Source of the DNA: Neobacillus driksii
GTDB lineage: Bacteria > Bacillota > Bacilli > Bacillales > Cytobacillaceae
DNA length: 64,000 nucleotides
NCBI RefSeq assembly: GCF_013409995.1
Contig: NZ_JACCBX010000010.1
Location: 62,001 to 126,000, forward strand
Direction of reading: 5' to 3'
Of the stretch, positions 16,646 through 26,199 are shown piece after piece. The notes under the pieces were generated by a model. It saw nothing but the letters and a program-made list of their open reading frames with translations. It was not told the origin of the DNA and did not search any database. The translations under genes were made by a program, and so were the position numbers. Position 1 is the first letter of the stretch; the number at the start of each line of letters is the position of its first letter.

Positions 16646-18359
16646 CTTCCATCGTAGAGAGGTCACCTGTTGGCAGGTTAAGTTCCCATGCTTTTAAAAC
16701 ACGTCTCATGATCTTACCGCTTCTTGTTTTTGGAAGCTTATCTCGGAAATCAATTTCTCTTGGAGCTGCGTGTGCTGCAAGACCTTGTTTCACAAACAAT
16801 CTGATTTCTTCTTTTAATTCATCTGATGCTGTATAGCCATCTCTAAGTGCGATAAAGGCTTTAATAATCTCGCCGCGCACAGGGTCTGGTTTACCGATTA
16901 CCCCAGCTTCTGCAATTGCAGGGTGTTCGACAAGTTTACTTTCTACCTCAAATGGACCAACACGTTCACCAGAGGTCATGATCACATCATCTACTCGTCC
17001 CTGGAACCAGAAGTATCCGTCCTCATCCATATAGGCAGAATCACCAGAGAAATACCAGCCGCTTGGCATAAAATAGGAATCAAATTTTTCAGGGTTATTC
17101 CAAATGGTATACATCATGGAAGGCCAGCCTTTTTTAATGGCGAGATTTCCCATGCGGTAAGGTGGAAGTTCATTGCCTTGGTCATCCACAATCGCCGCAA
17201 CAACACCCGGAATCGGTTTACCCATTGAGCCTGGTTTAATTTCCATACAAGGGTAATTACTAATAAGCTGTGCCCCTGTTTCCGTCATCCACCAGTTATC
17301 ATGAATTCTTTTGTTAAAGACTTTCACGCCCCATTTTACTACCTCAGGGTTTAAAGGTTCCCCAACACTCAAGACATGGCGAAGGCTGCTTAAATTGTAT
17401 TTCTTAACTATTTCATCTCCAGCCCCCATTAACATACGGAAAGCCGTAGGAGCACTATACCAAACGGTCACTCCAAAGTCCTCAATCATTTTATACCATG
17501 TGTCAGGGCTGAAACGACCGCCGACAATGACGTTGGAAGTTCCTGTTAGCCATGGTCCAAAAATACCGTAAGATGTCCCTGTAACCCATCCTGGGTCGGC
17601 TGTACACCAATACACATCATCTTCTTTTAAATCTAATACCCATTTAGCTGTTTGAAAATGCTGGATCATCGCATTATGTACATGCAGGACTCCCTTTGGT
17701 TTACCTGTAGAACCCGAAGTATAGTGAAGAATGAGCCCATCCGTACGGTCAACCCATTCAATTCGGAGCTGGTTGCTTGCAGCCTCGAATTTTTCTAAAA
17801 AGTTAATGTACCGCCCACTTTCTTCGATGTTTTGACCAACAAGAAAAATGTGCTTTAATGCTGGAAGCTCATCTACCGGTACACGATCCAATAATTCAGG
17901 AGTAGTTACCAAGACTTTGGCCTCACTATCTTGCAAACGATCGCGAACAGCACCCTCCATAAAAGCTTCAAATAATGGACCGACAATCGCTCCAAGCTTG
18001 ATTGCACCCAGTACAGTAAAATATAGTTCAGGTGAACGTGGCATAAAAATGAATACACGGTCGCCTTTTTCAACGTCTCCGTAAGTTTTTAGCACATTAC
18101 CAGCTTTGTTTGAAAGCTCTTTCATTTCTTTGAACGTAAACTTTTCATTCCTAGTGTTATCGCGGTAATAAAGGGCTACTTTATTTTTTCGAAATGTTTC
18201 TGCATGGCGGTCGATCGCTTCATACGCCAAATTCACAAGTCCAGTTTCATGCCAGGAGAATTCTCTTTCAGTCTCCTCCCAACTGAAGGTCTTATACTTT
18301 TCATCATAGTTTGATAAGTTATGCTCTCCCTGCATAACCGGCAGCTTTTCCACTTTCAT
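16641..18359 (-). CDS. acsA: Acetyl-CoA synthetase AcsA
   Basis: Converts acetate, ATP and CoA to acetyl-CoA via acetyl-AMP. The 572-residue ANL-family enzyme has the P-loop YTSGSTGKPKG, the VTGTSYGIFGP core, the hinge GRVDD, and TRSGKIMRR with the catalytic, regulable Lys549. AcuA acetylates that lysine to inactivate the enzyme and AcuC removes the group; both genes lie divergently just beyond. GGGGGAAATGG precedes the ATG. Confidence 0.95.
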   Translation of the reverse strand: MKVEKLPVMQGEHNLSNYDEKYKTFSWEETEREFSWHETGLVNLAYEAIDRHAETFRKNKVALYYRDNTRNEKFTFKEMKELSNKAGNVLKTYGDVEKGDRVFIFMPRSPELYFTVLGAIKLGAIVGPLFEAFMEGAVRDRLQDSEAKVLVTTPELLDRVPVDELPALKHIFLVGQNIEESGRYINFLEKFEAASNQLRIEWVDRTDGLILHYTSGSTGKPKGVLHVHNAMIQHFQTAKWVLDLKEDDVYWCTADPGWVTGTSYGIFGPWLTGTSNVIVGGRFSPDTWYKMIEDFGVTVWYSAPTAFRMLMGAGDEIVKKYNLSSLRHVLSVGEPLNPEVVKWGVKVFNKRIHDNWWMTETGAQLISNYPCMEIKPGSMGKPIPGVVAAIVDDQGNELPPYRMGNLAIKKGWPSMMYTIWNNPEKFDSYFMPSGWYFSGDSAYMDEDGYFWFQGRVDDVIMTSGERVGPFEVESKLVEHPAIAEAGVIGKPDPVRGEIIKAFIALRDGYTASDELKEEIRLFVKQGLAAHAAPREIDFRDKLPKTRSGKIMRRVLKAWELNLPTGDLSTMED

Positions 18360-18389
18360 TCCATTTCCCCCTTATGCTAGTATGAGATT

Positions 18390-18418
18390 ATTATAGTACA
18401 AATAGAAACTATTCTCAA
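18390..18418 (-). promoter_or_regulatory. SigA-type promoter of acsA
   Basis: Minus strand TTGAGA, 17-base spacer, TATAAT; the -10 starts about 30 bases upstream of the acsA start codon. A clear cre was not found overlapping it. Confidence 0.75.
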
Positions 18419-18560
18419 TTTTTAAAATAATTTAATTGATTTCGAGAAATTGTCACATGCGTTTTCTAATTAAACAGAAAATTATGGATAGGGGCAAAAA
18501 ATTGATAGAAATTATGTATAATAGAGATGATACGCGAATGATTTTTCAGGTGGTGTAGGG

Positions 18561-19193
18561 ATGGAACACAAAAAAACGTATAATGCCAAAGAACTCAAAA
18601 CTCCCCATGGAAGCTTAATTATTGAAGGTCCAATTTCCTCAGATAAACTTGCTGGATATGAATTTCACGAACATCTTACCGCTTTTCGTCCTCCTGAACA
18701 GCAGCATCAAGCGCTCGTTGGGATTGCACAACTGGAAGAGGGACGAATTATTATCGCAAGGCATCACCATACCATTGTTGGCTATGTAACATACCTTTTT
18801 CCAGATCCTCTTGAAAGATGGTCTGAAGACAAAATGGATAATTTAATTGAATTAGGTGCTATTGAGGTTATTCCTAAATTTAGGGGCTGTGCGGTCGGAA
18901 AAAATCTCCTCACCGTTTCCATGATGGATGATGCTATGGAGGATTATTTAATTATTACGACAGAATATTATTGGCATTGGGATTTAAAGGGAACAGGTTT
19001 AAATGTTTGGGAGTATCGCAAGATTATGGAGAAAATGATGAATGCAGGCGGTCTTGTGTGGTATGCAACGGATGATCCTGAGATTTGTTCACACCCTGCT
19101 AACTGTTTGATGGCGAGAATTGGAACAAGGGTGGATGTAGAGACAATCCAAAGGTTTGATCGACTTCGTTTTATGAATCGATTTATGTATTGA
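18561..19193 (+). CDS. acuA: Acetoin utilisation protein AcuA, protein acetyltransferase
   Basis: AcuA is a GNAT acetyltransferase that acetylates and switches off AcsA. The 210-residue protein has the GNAT acetyl-CoA loop in IPKFRGCAVGKNLLT (about 106-120), preceded by ELGAIEV. It ends 30 bases before acuB, so acuA-acuB-acuC form an operon running divergently from acsA. A TATAAT at 18517 lies upstream. The start is ATG 18561 after CAGGTGGTGTAGGG. Confidence 0.93.
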   Translation: MEHKKTYNAKELKTPHGSLIIEGPISSDKLAGYEFHEHLTAFRPPEQQHQALVGIAQLEEGRIIIARHHHTIVGYVTYLFPDPLERWSEDKMDNLIELGAIEVIPKFRGCAVGKNLLTVSMMDDAMEDYLIITTEYYWHWDLKGTGLNVWEYRKIMEKMMNAGGLVWYATDDPEICSHPANCLMARIGTRVDVETIQRFDRLRFMNRFMY

Positions 19194-19223
19194 TCCAAAA
19201 TTTCAATTGAGGAGGCCATTCGG

Positions 19224-19871
19224 ATGATAGTAGAAGAAATAATGAAAACGGAGGTTGTTACCGTTACTCCCGCCGTTTCAATTGCTGACACAATGAGATT
19301 AATGGAGTCAAAAAAAATCCGGCATATACCCGTTATCGATTCCAATCAACAGCTTGTTGGCATTGTAACCTTATCTGATATACGAGATGCAGCTCCATCT
19401 ATTTTTCGCGCAAACGACCATTTAGAAGATCTTGAAAAACCCATTGACTCAATCATGAAAAAAGATGTTATCACTGGCCATCCTCTTGATTTTGTAGAGG
19501 AAATAGCAGCTCTGTTTTATGAGCATAAAATTGGCTGTCTCCCGATTACAAACAATCAAAAGCTTGTTGGGATTGTTACCGAAACGGATTTACTCCGAAC
19601 GCTCGTAGAGTTGACCGGTGCCCATCAACCCGGGTCCCAAATTGAAATAAGGGTACCGAATCTTGCAGGGAAGCTTAGTGATATTACTAGTATAATAAAA
19701 AATCGGAAAGCTAATATATTGAGTGTACTTGTTTATCCTGATAAAAAAGATGATCAATTTAAAATTCTCGTGATAAGATTGCAAACTATGAATCCTACTG
19801 GACTGATCGAGGATCTAAAACAATCTGGCTATGACGTTCTTTGGCCAAATCTTCCAGGTGTTTCCCTATGA
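19224..19871 (+). CDS. acuB: AcuB, CBS-ACT protein
   Basis: A 215-residue protein with two CBS motifs (about 7-60 and 78-130; IRHIPVIDSNQQLVGIVTLSD and IGCLPITNNQKLVGIVTETD) and an ACT-like C-terminal domain from about 138 (EIRVPNLAGKLSDI). CBS pairs bind adenosyl ligands, so AcuB may sense energy charge or CoA status in the AcuA/AcuC acetylation switch; its exact role is not settled. GAGGAGGCC precedes the ATG. Its stop overlaps the acuC start (ATGA). Confidence 0.92.
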   Translation: MIVEEIMKTEVVTVTPAVSIADTMRLMESKKIRHIPVIDSNQQLVGIVTLSDIRDAAPSIFRANDHLEDLEKPIDSIMKKDVITGHPLDFVEEIAALFYEHKIGCLPITNNQKLVGIVTETDLLRTLVELTGAHQPGSQIEIRVPNLAGKLSDITSIIKNRKANILSVLVYPDKKDDQFKILVIRLQTMNPTGLIEDLKQSGYDVLWPNLPGVSL

Positions 19872-21043
19872 CCGATTCCTGTTCATTTGTATTTTCAGAA
19901 GAATTGTTAAACTATAAATTCAGTAATAACCATCCTTTTAATCAGTTTCGACTGAAACTTACTGTCGATTTGTTACATAGATTAAATGCCTTAGACAATA
20001 GGCAGGTGGTTCCTCCAAGAATTGCGACAGACGAAGAACTTAGTCTCGTTCATGATCCAAGCTATATTGATGCTGTAAAAATGGCAGGGGAGGGAAAACT
20101 TCCACTACAAGTGGCTGAAAACTATGGGTTAGGAACGGAAGATACACCAATCTTTCCTAATATGCATGAAGCTAGCGCTCTGCTAGTTGGGGGGGCATTA
20201 ACGGCAGTCGATCAAGTCATGACAGGACAGGCAGTCCATGCCCTTCACTTAGGGGGAGGATTGCACCATGGTTTTCGCGGAAAAGCTTCAGGTTTCTGCA
20301 TTTATAATGATAGTTCAGTTGCTATTAAATATCTGCAAAAAAAATATAATGCAAGGGTTCTTTATGTGGATACGGACGCCCATCATGGTGATGGAGTTCA
20401 GTGGTCCTTTTACGATGATCCCAATGTCTGCACACTTTCCATACATGAAACCGGAAGATACCTATTTCCGGGTACCGGTAATGTGAACGAAAGAGGGCAA
20501 GGTAAGGGGTATGGTTATTCTTTTAATATTCCAGTAGATGCATTCACTGAGGATGAATCATGGCTTCATGTCTATACTCAATCAATAAAGGAAGTGGCAG
20601 CTTTTTTTAAACCGGATGTTATTCTGACCCAAAATGGTGCAGACTCTCATTATTATGATCCTTTAACTCATTTATCCGCATCAATGAAAATCTATCGTGA
20701 AATCCCAAAGCTGGCTCATGAGATTGCCCATCAATATTGCGGTGGTAAATGGATTGCAGTTGGCGGTGGGGGTTATGATATTTGGCGTGTGGTTCCTAGA
20801 GCTTGGGCACTTATTTGGATGGAAATGACTGAAAACTCAAACTGTTATGGAAGTTTACCCCGGGATTGGATCGATTATTGGCAAGATAAGGCACCAGTCA
20901 GCCTTCCAAAGAATTGGGACGATCCAGATGATATGTATAAGCCAATTCCGAGAAAATCCGAGATAACTGAAAAAAACTTACTCACGCTCGAAAAGGCGTT
21001 GTATCCAATTAGAAATAATCAAAAAAGTGAATCTAAACAATAA
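19868..21043 (+). CDS. acuC: AcuC, class I-type protein deacetylase
   Basis: Zinc-dependent histone-deacetylase-fold enzyme that reactivates acetylated AcsA. The 391-residue product shows LHLGGGLHHGFR, the metal-binding VDTDAHHGDG, TQNGADSH and GGGGYD. I start it at ATG 19868, which overlaps the acuB TGA in the usual ATGA coupling and has AGGTG upstream; a longer frame exists but would run deep into acuB. Confidence 0.94.
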   Translation: MTDSCSFVFSEELLNYKFSNNHPFNQFRLKLTVDLLHRLNALDNRQVVPPRIATDEELSLVHDPSYIDAVKMAGEGKLPLQVAENYGLGTEDTPIFPNMHEASALLVGGALTAVDQVMTGQAVHALHLGGGLHHGFRGKASGFCIYNDSSVAIKYLQKKYNARVLYVDTDAHHGDGVQWSFYDDPNVCTLSIHETGRYLFPGTGNVNERGQGKGYGYSFNIPVDAFTEDESWLHVYTQSIKEVAAFFKPDVILTQNGADSHYYDPLTHLSASMKIYREIPKLAHEIAHQYCGGKWIAVGGGGYDIWRVVPRAWALIWMEMTENSNCYGSLPRDWIDYWQDKAPVSLPKNWDDPDDMYKPIPRKSEITEKNLLTLEKALYPIRNNQKSESKQ

Positions 21044-21076
21044 AGGAGCTTGGATTTCCAAGCTCCTTTATTGTTA
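21043..21076. terminator. Bidirectional terminator acuC/PBP
   Basis: AAAGGAGCTTGG pairs with CCAAGCTCCTTT, with T-rich flank, between convergent genes. Confidence 0.88.
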
Positions 21077-21077
21077 T

Positions 21078-23831
21078 TTATTGAGGTGCAGGTACAGGTG
21101 CAAGAGTAACGCCAACATCCACTTTGTTAGATGGTCCGGATTCATTTCCTGCAATATCTACCGCTGTTACATAATATGAACCGTTAGATGCTGTAAAGGA
21201 AAGACTAGAACCACTGGTGATACTACCAACCTTTGATCCGTTATGATAGACTCGGTAGCCAACAATATCATTATCTGCTGGTGGTGACCAAATGAGATTA
21301 TTACCAGATAGTGAAAGGGTCACCCCGTCTGGCCGTTTTCCGTTATCGACGATTTTATCAGTAGGAACTAGGAGTTTACTCCAACGATCCATTTTCGGTA
21401 TTAGCTGACTGTAATTATTAAAATTATTTCCAACCATTTGTTTAATGAAGTCAGGATTTAAGATAACTCCTTGCTTAGAAAACTCTGCTGGTGTTGAATC
21501 TAAAGCTAGATACTTTTTATCACCAATTTGCACATAATTTCCTGCAATCAAGCTGTCATCCTGCTTAGTCGGTACATTCTCCGCATTAAAATAATCACTT
21601 ACAACTAAACCAGCCTGAGAACAGGCAGCTGAAGGTAATAAGCCTGAAACTGCGCAAAACGAGCGCTTCACGATTCCAGTTGGTACTGGAAATGATTCAG
21701 CAGGACTAATTAACTCGGGTTTAATATCATAAGCGGCATTCATCAATTCAGCCCATAGATTATTCGTTCTTTGTGAGTAAGACATTCCGCCATTATTTAA
21801 TGATTTTGGCGTGTCATAGCCCGTCCAAATTCCAAATGTTACACTTGGATTGGTGGCTACAAACCAAGCGTCATGGAAATCATGACCCGTACCTGTTTTA
21901 CCTGCCCAATCAGCTCTGAACTTTAATTTACTATTTATACCCTGAGCCGTACCACTTTTGATGACATCTCGCATCATATCGAGGGTTAAAAATGCCGTTT
22001 GTGGTTTAAATACATCGACAGGCTTCACTTCATGTTGATAAATAGTTTTACCGTTTTTATCGACAATCTTTTCAATCATGTATGCATCAATAAATTTACC
22101 CTCATTCGCGAAGGTACCAAAGGCGTTGGTGTTTTCTTCGACTGTTACGCCATTTTTCAATGAACCTATAGAGGTTGAGAGATTGGTATAATCGTCACCT
22201 TTTAGAGATGTAAAGCCCATTTTTTCAAGATATTTTGCAGGCTGCTGGTCTAATATATCTTTATATAGCTTAACAGCAGGAACGTTATAAGATTTTTTTA
22301 GTGCATATCTTGCTGAGGTGATACCACTGTACCTCTTGTCATAGTTGTTCGGCCAAGGTCTTGAAATGGAAGGTTCGAGCCTTAAAGCTACATCCGGTAA
22401 TGGTGTCCCTGGTGAGGCTTTCCCCAATTCAATTGCTGGTGCATAAACGAGAAGAGGCTTCATTGTAGAACCATTTTGTCGAACAGCGCTAGTAGCATGA
22501 TTAAGTTCCTGCTTATTGTGGTCTCGTCCACCGACAAAACTGATGATTTTCCCTGTTTTATTCTCGATAAGCATAGCACCGACTTCAACCGGTTCCATGA
22601 CAGTAATCATTTCCCCAGTTTCGGGATCCTGTTTCTGTTCTGGCTTATCAGGTCCGTAGTTTGGGTAGTTATTCTTTACAACCTGGAAGGCATCATATAT
22701 ATCTTTGTTGATCGTTGTATGAATTTCGTATCCATTTTGTCTTAAATTTTGCTTGGCTAATGTTTTGTATTTATAAAAAAGATTCTCATCTTCTTTTAAA
22801 TCATTTTCCTCATAGCCGTCGTTTTTCGCCAATGCATTGGTTAGGACTTCGATAGCCCGCTTTTCAATTTCAAATGATAAGTAGGGATATTTTTCTAGCG
22901 GGTTGTCCCCTGCAGGAATAAAATCCTTGGTAATATCATAGGATGAGGCTTCTGCATACTGTGTTTCAGTGATGTGACCGCCATCATACATTCTTTTTAA
23001 AACCGTTTTCATTCGAGTAAGCCCCGGTTCTAGATTGTTTTTCACTGTACCCTCTCTTGTAAAAGGTGTGTAGCCAAAGGGACTTTGTGGCAAGCCTGCA
23101 ATAAAGGCTGCTTGAGGGAGGGTCAATTCACTTGCATTTTTCCCAAAGATTCCTTTTGCTGCGGCTTGGACACCGCCGATATTTTTACCAGATGAATTTC
23201 TTCCAAATGTTGAAACGTTTAAGTAAGCCTCTAGAATTTCCTTTTTGCTAAAAAACTTCTCTAGACGCAGAGCAAGCAAGATTTCATTTGCTTTTCTTTC
23301 AAATGAGACTTCATTTGTTAAAATTTGGTTTTTAATTAATTGCTGTGTCAATGTACTTCCGCCTGATTGAGTGGCAGAGTTTGTTACCTCTTGGAAAAGT
23401 GCCCGAAAAACTGCTTTTGGGACAACACCTTTGTGTTGATAAAAATACTCATCCTCTGTTGCAATTACTGCTTTTACCAGGTAATCCGAAACTTGATCAA
23501 TTTTTACTTCTTCACGTTCAAGTTCTGTACGGAGCTTGCCAAGATAGACGTTGTCAGAAAAGTATAAGTCCGATGTTTCCGTATAATTATAAATATCTTT
23601 TTTCATGCTGTCGTAAGAACGGACAGGTTCGTCCTTAACAAGCGAGGCGAAATATCCCGCGCCCACACCACCTGCAAATGCTCCCCCAAGGATAACAACT
23701 GTTAGTACAAGCAGTAAAAGGTTCCAAAAGACCTGGTACGTTATTCGTGCACTTTTTACAGTTTTTTTATGGGTAAACAAGTTGGTCATCGACTTGATTT
23801 TCTCTATCCACGCTTGAAATTTATCATTCAT
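21078..23831 (-). CDS. Class A penicillin-binding protein with C-terminal Fn3 domain
   Basis: A bifunctional glycosyltransferase/transpeptidase of 917 residues. It has one membrane span (about 36-60), the GT51 domain with catalytic Glu in TEDEYFYQHKG (about Glu126) and SGGSTLTQQLIKNQ. The transpeptidase has S-T-M-K (Ser455), the KKSYN motif and KTGTG. A fibronectin type III-like domain (about 825-905; GVTLSLSGNNLIWSPP, YRVYHNG, YYVTAVDIAGNES) precedes a short Pro-rich tail. ATG 23831 has GAGGTG six bases upstream. Polymerises and crosslinks peptidoglycan outside the membrane. Which B. subtilis PBP is the true orthologue is unclear. Confidence 0.92.
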   Translation of the reverse strand: MNDKFQAWIEKIKSMTNLFTHKKTVKSARITYQVFWNLLLLVLTVVILGGAFAGGVGAGYFASLVKDEPVRSYDSMKKDIYNYTETSDLYFSDNVYLGKLRTELEREEVKIDQVSDYLVKAVIATEDEYFYQHKGVVPKAVFRALFQEVTNSATQSGGSTLTQQLIKNQILTNEVSFERKANEILLALRLEKFFSKKEILEAYLNVSTFGRNSSGKNIGGVQAAAKGIFGKNASELTLPQAAFIAGLPQSPFGYTPFTREGTVKNNLEPGLTRMKTVLKRMYDGGHITETQYAEASSYDITKDFIPAGDNPLEKYPYLSFEIEKRAIEVLTNALAKNDGYEENDLKEDENLFYKYKTLAKQNLRQNGYEIHTTINKDIYDAFQVVKNNYPNYGPDKPEQKQDPETGEMITVMEPVEVGAMLIENKTGKIISFVGGRDHNKQELNHATSAVRQNGSTMKPLLVYAPAIELGKASPGTPLPDVALRLEPSISRPWPNNYDKRYSGITSARYALKKSYNVPAVKLYKDILDQQPAKYLEKMGFTSLKGDDYTNLSTSIGSLKNGVTVEENTNAFGTFANEGKFIDAYMIEKIVDKNGKTIYQHEVKPVDVFKPQTAFLTLDMMRDVIKSGTAQGINSKLKFRADWAGKTGTGHDFHDAWFVATNPSVTFGIWTGYDTPKSLNNGGMSYSQRTNNLWAELMNAAYDIKPELISPAESFPVPTGIVKRSFCAVSGLLPSAACSQAGLVVSDYFNAENVPTKQDDSLIAGNYVQIGDKKYLALDSTPAEFSKQGVILNPDFIKQMVGNNFNNYSQLIPKMDRWSKLLVPTDKIVDNGKRPDGVTLSLSGNNLIWSPPADNDIVGYRVYHNGSKVGSITSGSSLSFTASNGSYYVTAVDIAGNESGPSNKVDVGVTLAPVPAPQ

Positions 23832-23863
23832 AGAATCACCTCTTTTAAAATCACATATATTAT

Positions 23864-23891
23864 AGCATAATGATGATTGCAAAAATGACAA
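23864..23891 (-). promoter_or_regulatory. SigA-type promoter of the PBP gene
   Basis: Minus strand TTGTCA, 16-base spacer, TATGCT, overlapping a further TATAAT five bases on. Confidence 0.5.
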
Positions 23892-23925
23892 ACTTCTACA
23901 TTTTTCTGATATTACCAATTCTTGT

Positions 23926-23954
23926 TTGACAGTGGGAATAATTTATGGTAAAAA
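23926..23954 (+). promoter_or_regulatory. SigA-type promoter of the tyrS T-box leader
   Basis: TTGACA, 17-base spacer, TAAAAA; start near 23961, just before the T-box leader. Confidence 0.6.
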
Positions 23955-23979
23955 TTCTATAAGTTATCAATTTAATAAT

Positions 23980-24214
23980 TAAGCTACGAAGGGAATCTAC
24001 TGTAGGTCTTCTATCCCTGTTTTTTAGAGAGTCAGCGGCTGGTGAAAGCTGATACAAATAGAAGAGTGAATTACGTCCTGGAGCTTTCTCTGTGAAATAG
24101 AAGTAGCAGAGAACGGACTAAACCGTTAATTTTTCGAGTTGGAGTGTTTTTTGCTCAAGCCGGGTGGTACCGCGCGTTATGCGTCCCTGCATTTTTGCAG
24201 GGGCGCTTTTTGTG
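23980..24214 (+). promoter_or_regulatory. T-box riboswitch (tyrosine) controlling tyrS
   Basis: The leader carries the AG-box-like AGAGAGTC (24026), a specifier loop GTGAATTACGTC with Tyr codon TAC at 24072-24074, and the conserved T-box GGGTGGTACCGCG at 24162-24174. A terminator (GCGTCCCTGC/GCAGGGGCGC plus T5) follows at 24181-24212. Uncharged tRNA-Tyr pairs with the specifier and T-box and favours the antiterminator, so tyrS rises when tyrosyl-tRNA is low. The specifier codon agrees with the downstream gene. Confidence 0.95.
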
Positions 24215-24358
24215 TTAATTAAGCTCTTTTCTAAGAAAAGAGCTTGCAAACTTAATTTCAGGCACCAAAGGAGTTTGTTCCGCGTTAAAATCGGCTTTTG
24301 GATTTTAACAACAATAATTAGGAAACAGCCTTATTATTAGAATTTGGAGGAAAATACA

Positions 24359-25615
24359 ATGGATTTATTACAAGATTTAGCATGGCGTGGGCTCATCTAC
24401 CAGCAAACAGATGAAGAGAGCCTTAAGGATTTGATTAGTAAGGAGAGTATCTCTCTATACTGTGGTGCAGACCCAACAGCAGACAGCTTGCATATCGGTC
24501 ACTTAGTACCGTTTTTAACGCTGAGAAGATTTCAGCAGCATGGTCACCGTCCCATTGTCCTAGTTGGCGGTGCAACAGGGCTTATTGGGGATCCAAGTGG
24601 AAAAAGTGAAGAGCGAAACCTGCAAACACTTGAAGCAGTCCAAAAAAATGTCGAGGGGATTCAGAAGCAGTTAGCAGCTATTTTTGACTTTGATGGTCAA
24701 AATGGAGCCGTAATGGTGAATAACTATGACTGGGCAGGATCGATGGATATTGTTACATTTTTACGTGACATCGGTAAACACATTGGCGTCAATTACATGC
24801 TAGCAAAGGACACAATTGCTTCACGCCTTGAATCGGGGATCTCATTTACTGAGTTCACGTATACGATTCTTCAAGCAATGGATTTCAATCACCTTTACGA
24901 GAACTTCAATTGTAAATTACAAGTGGGGGGAAGTGACCAATGGGGTAATATCACTTCCGGATTAGAACTAATTCGTAAAATGCAGCCAGAAGGTGCTAAG
25001 GCATTTGGATTGACGATCCCTCTTGTTACAAAAGCGGATGGAACAAAATTCGGCAAAACTGAAGGTGGAGCTGTTTGGCTTGATGCTAAGAAAACAACAC
25101 CTTATGAATTCTACCAATTCTGGATTAACGCAGCGGATGCAGATGTTGTTAAATACTTAAAGTACTTTACGTTCTTGTCTCACGAAGAAATCGAAGGACT
25201 TGAAAAGTCTGTTCAGGAAGAACCTCATTTACGCCTTGCACAAAAGGCATTAGCTGAGGAAATGACTCGTCTGATACATGGGGAAGACTCACTGCAGCAG
25301 GCAATAAAAATTACGGAAGCGTTATTTAGCGGGGATGTTCGCAGCCTGTCTGCTTCTGAAATCCAGCAAGGATTTAAGGATGTTCCTTCCTTTAATGCCT
25401 CTGAAACAGATGGCAACTTGGTTGATTTATTAGTGGCTGCCAAAATCTCTCCTTCGAAGCGCCAGGCTAGAGAAGATATCACAAATGGTGCAGTTACAGT
25501 GAACGGCGAACGAATCACAGATACTGCTTATGTATTACAAGATTCGGATCGAATCGAAGGACAGTTTACGATAATTAGAAGAGGGAAGAAGAAATATACA
25601 TTAATTCAATATTAA
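24359..25615 (+). CDS. tyrS: Tyrosyl-tRNA synthetase
   Basis: Class Ic aminoacyl-tRNA synthetase of 418 residues that charges tRNA-Tyr. Motifs are the HIGH sequence at 45-48, the tyrosine pocket (YCGADPTADS), QVGGSDQWGN, and the KMSKS equivalent KFGKTEGG near residue 230. A C-terminal S4-like RNA-binding domain (about 352-415) follows. GGAGG eight bases upstream sets ATG 24359. It is controlled by the T-box leader and has its own terminator. Confidence 0.97.
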   Translation: MDLLQDLAWRGLIYQQTDEESLKDLISKESISLYCGADPTADSLHIGHLVPFLTLRRFQQHGHRPIVLVGGATGLIGDPSGKSEERNLQTLEAVQKNVEGIQKQLAAIFDFDGQNGAVMVNNYDWAGSMDIVTFLRDIGKHIGVNYMLAKDTIASRLESGISFTEFTYTILQAMDFNHLYENFNCKLQVGGSDQWGNITSGLELIRKMQPEGAKAFGLTIPLVTKADGTKFGKTEGGAVWLDAKKTTPYEFYQFWINAADADVVKYLKYFTFLSHEEIEGLEKSVQEEPHLRLAQKALAEEMTRLIHGEDSLQQAIKITEALFSGDVRSLSASEIQQGFKDVPSFNASETDGNLVDLLVAAKISPSKRQAREDITNGAVTVNGERITDTAYVLQDSDRIEGQFTIIRRGKKKYTLIQY

Positions 25616-25627
25616 TCACTAATTGTA

Positions 25628-25664
25628 CCAGCCGCATGAAAACTTTATGAGGCTGGTTTTATTG
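25628..25664 (+). terminator. tyrS terminator
   Basis: ACCAGCC pairs with GGCTGGT around a 16-nt loop, followed by a T-rich tail. Confidence 0.75.
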
Positions 25665-25717
25665 TATACTAGAGAGTTAGTTTAAGTTGTATATTGTGGT
25701 GGGAAAAGTGAAGGAAA

Positions 25718-25882
25718 CCATTCATGAGAACCATTTTCCAGGATAATCGGATTTTTGGGCTTCATGAACGCTTCATGAGACCTGTTTCCCTGGGGTGAAC
25801 TGTTTTTTGGGCTTCATGAAAGCTTCATGAGGCCGTTTTTCTGGAATGATCTGTTTTTTTGGCTTCATGAACCCTTCAAGAG
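25718..25882. repeat. Tandem array of ~52-bp units with CTTCATGAA palindromes
   Basis: Units beginning GCTTCATGAA start at 25759, 25811 and 25862, preceded by a decayed unit from about 25721. Each holds TTCATGAAnnCTTCATGA, then a CTGTTTTTT tract. Spacing is 52 and 51 bases. On the minus strand the array reads as repeated FMKPKKQ peptides, but there is no ribosome site and units are not multiples of three. I treat it as a non-coding tandem repeat in the gap after tyrS. Confidence 0.75.
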
Positions 25883-25974
25883 TAAATGTTCGGTCATAAT
25901 CAATCAAAGATTGTAACAATAACCGAAAGGACAACGTCTTATTGGGTAGAGAGTTCATTTCGGGGGTGATTTTC

Positions 25975-26163
25975 ATGAAATTTCTAGTTCATACTTTTTT
26001 TATCATTCTCATTTTACTTGTTACTTTCTTCGGGCTAGGTCCAGTTCTATATGCTGATGGCGTAATCCAAGAGCGAATTTGGACAGCAGCAATGGTCATC
26101 TTACTATACGCAATACTTGTGTTCTTATATTCAAGAACAATTAAGTGGATAAAAAAGAAATAA
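25975..26163 (+). CDS. Small two-span membrane protein
   Basis: A 62-residue protein with two hydrophobic segments (residues 4-25 and about 36-54) and a basic end (TIKWIKKK), so both ends probably face the cytoplasm. GGGGGTG seven bases upstream supports ATG 25975. It resembles an uncharacterised small-protein family of Bacillaceae (perhaps DUF6954), but I cannot confirm this. It has its own terminator. Confidence 0.65.
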   Translation: MKFLVHTFFIILILLVTFFGLGPVLYADGVIQERIWTAAMVILLYAILVFLYSRTIKWIKKK

Positions 26164-26196
26164 AAAAACCGTGCCATTGCTGGCACGGTTTTTGAA
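26164..26196. terminator. Terminator after the small membrane protein
   Basis: AAACCGTGCCA pairs with TGGCACGGTTT, with A and T runs on both sides; it also lies just after the minus-strand 22-codon ORF. Confidence 0.85.
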
Positions 26197-26199
26197 AAA

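Noticed and set aside
18405..18480. Possible cre (catabolite) site between acsA and acuA
   Set aside because: AGAAAACGCATGTGACA misses three of the fixed consensus bases, so CcpA binding cannot be supported from sequence.
25773..25976. Minus-strand frame with repeated FMKPKKQ peptides
   Set aside because: It is the translation of the tandem DNA array; units are not multiples of three throughout and no ribosome site precedes it.
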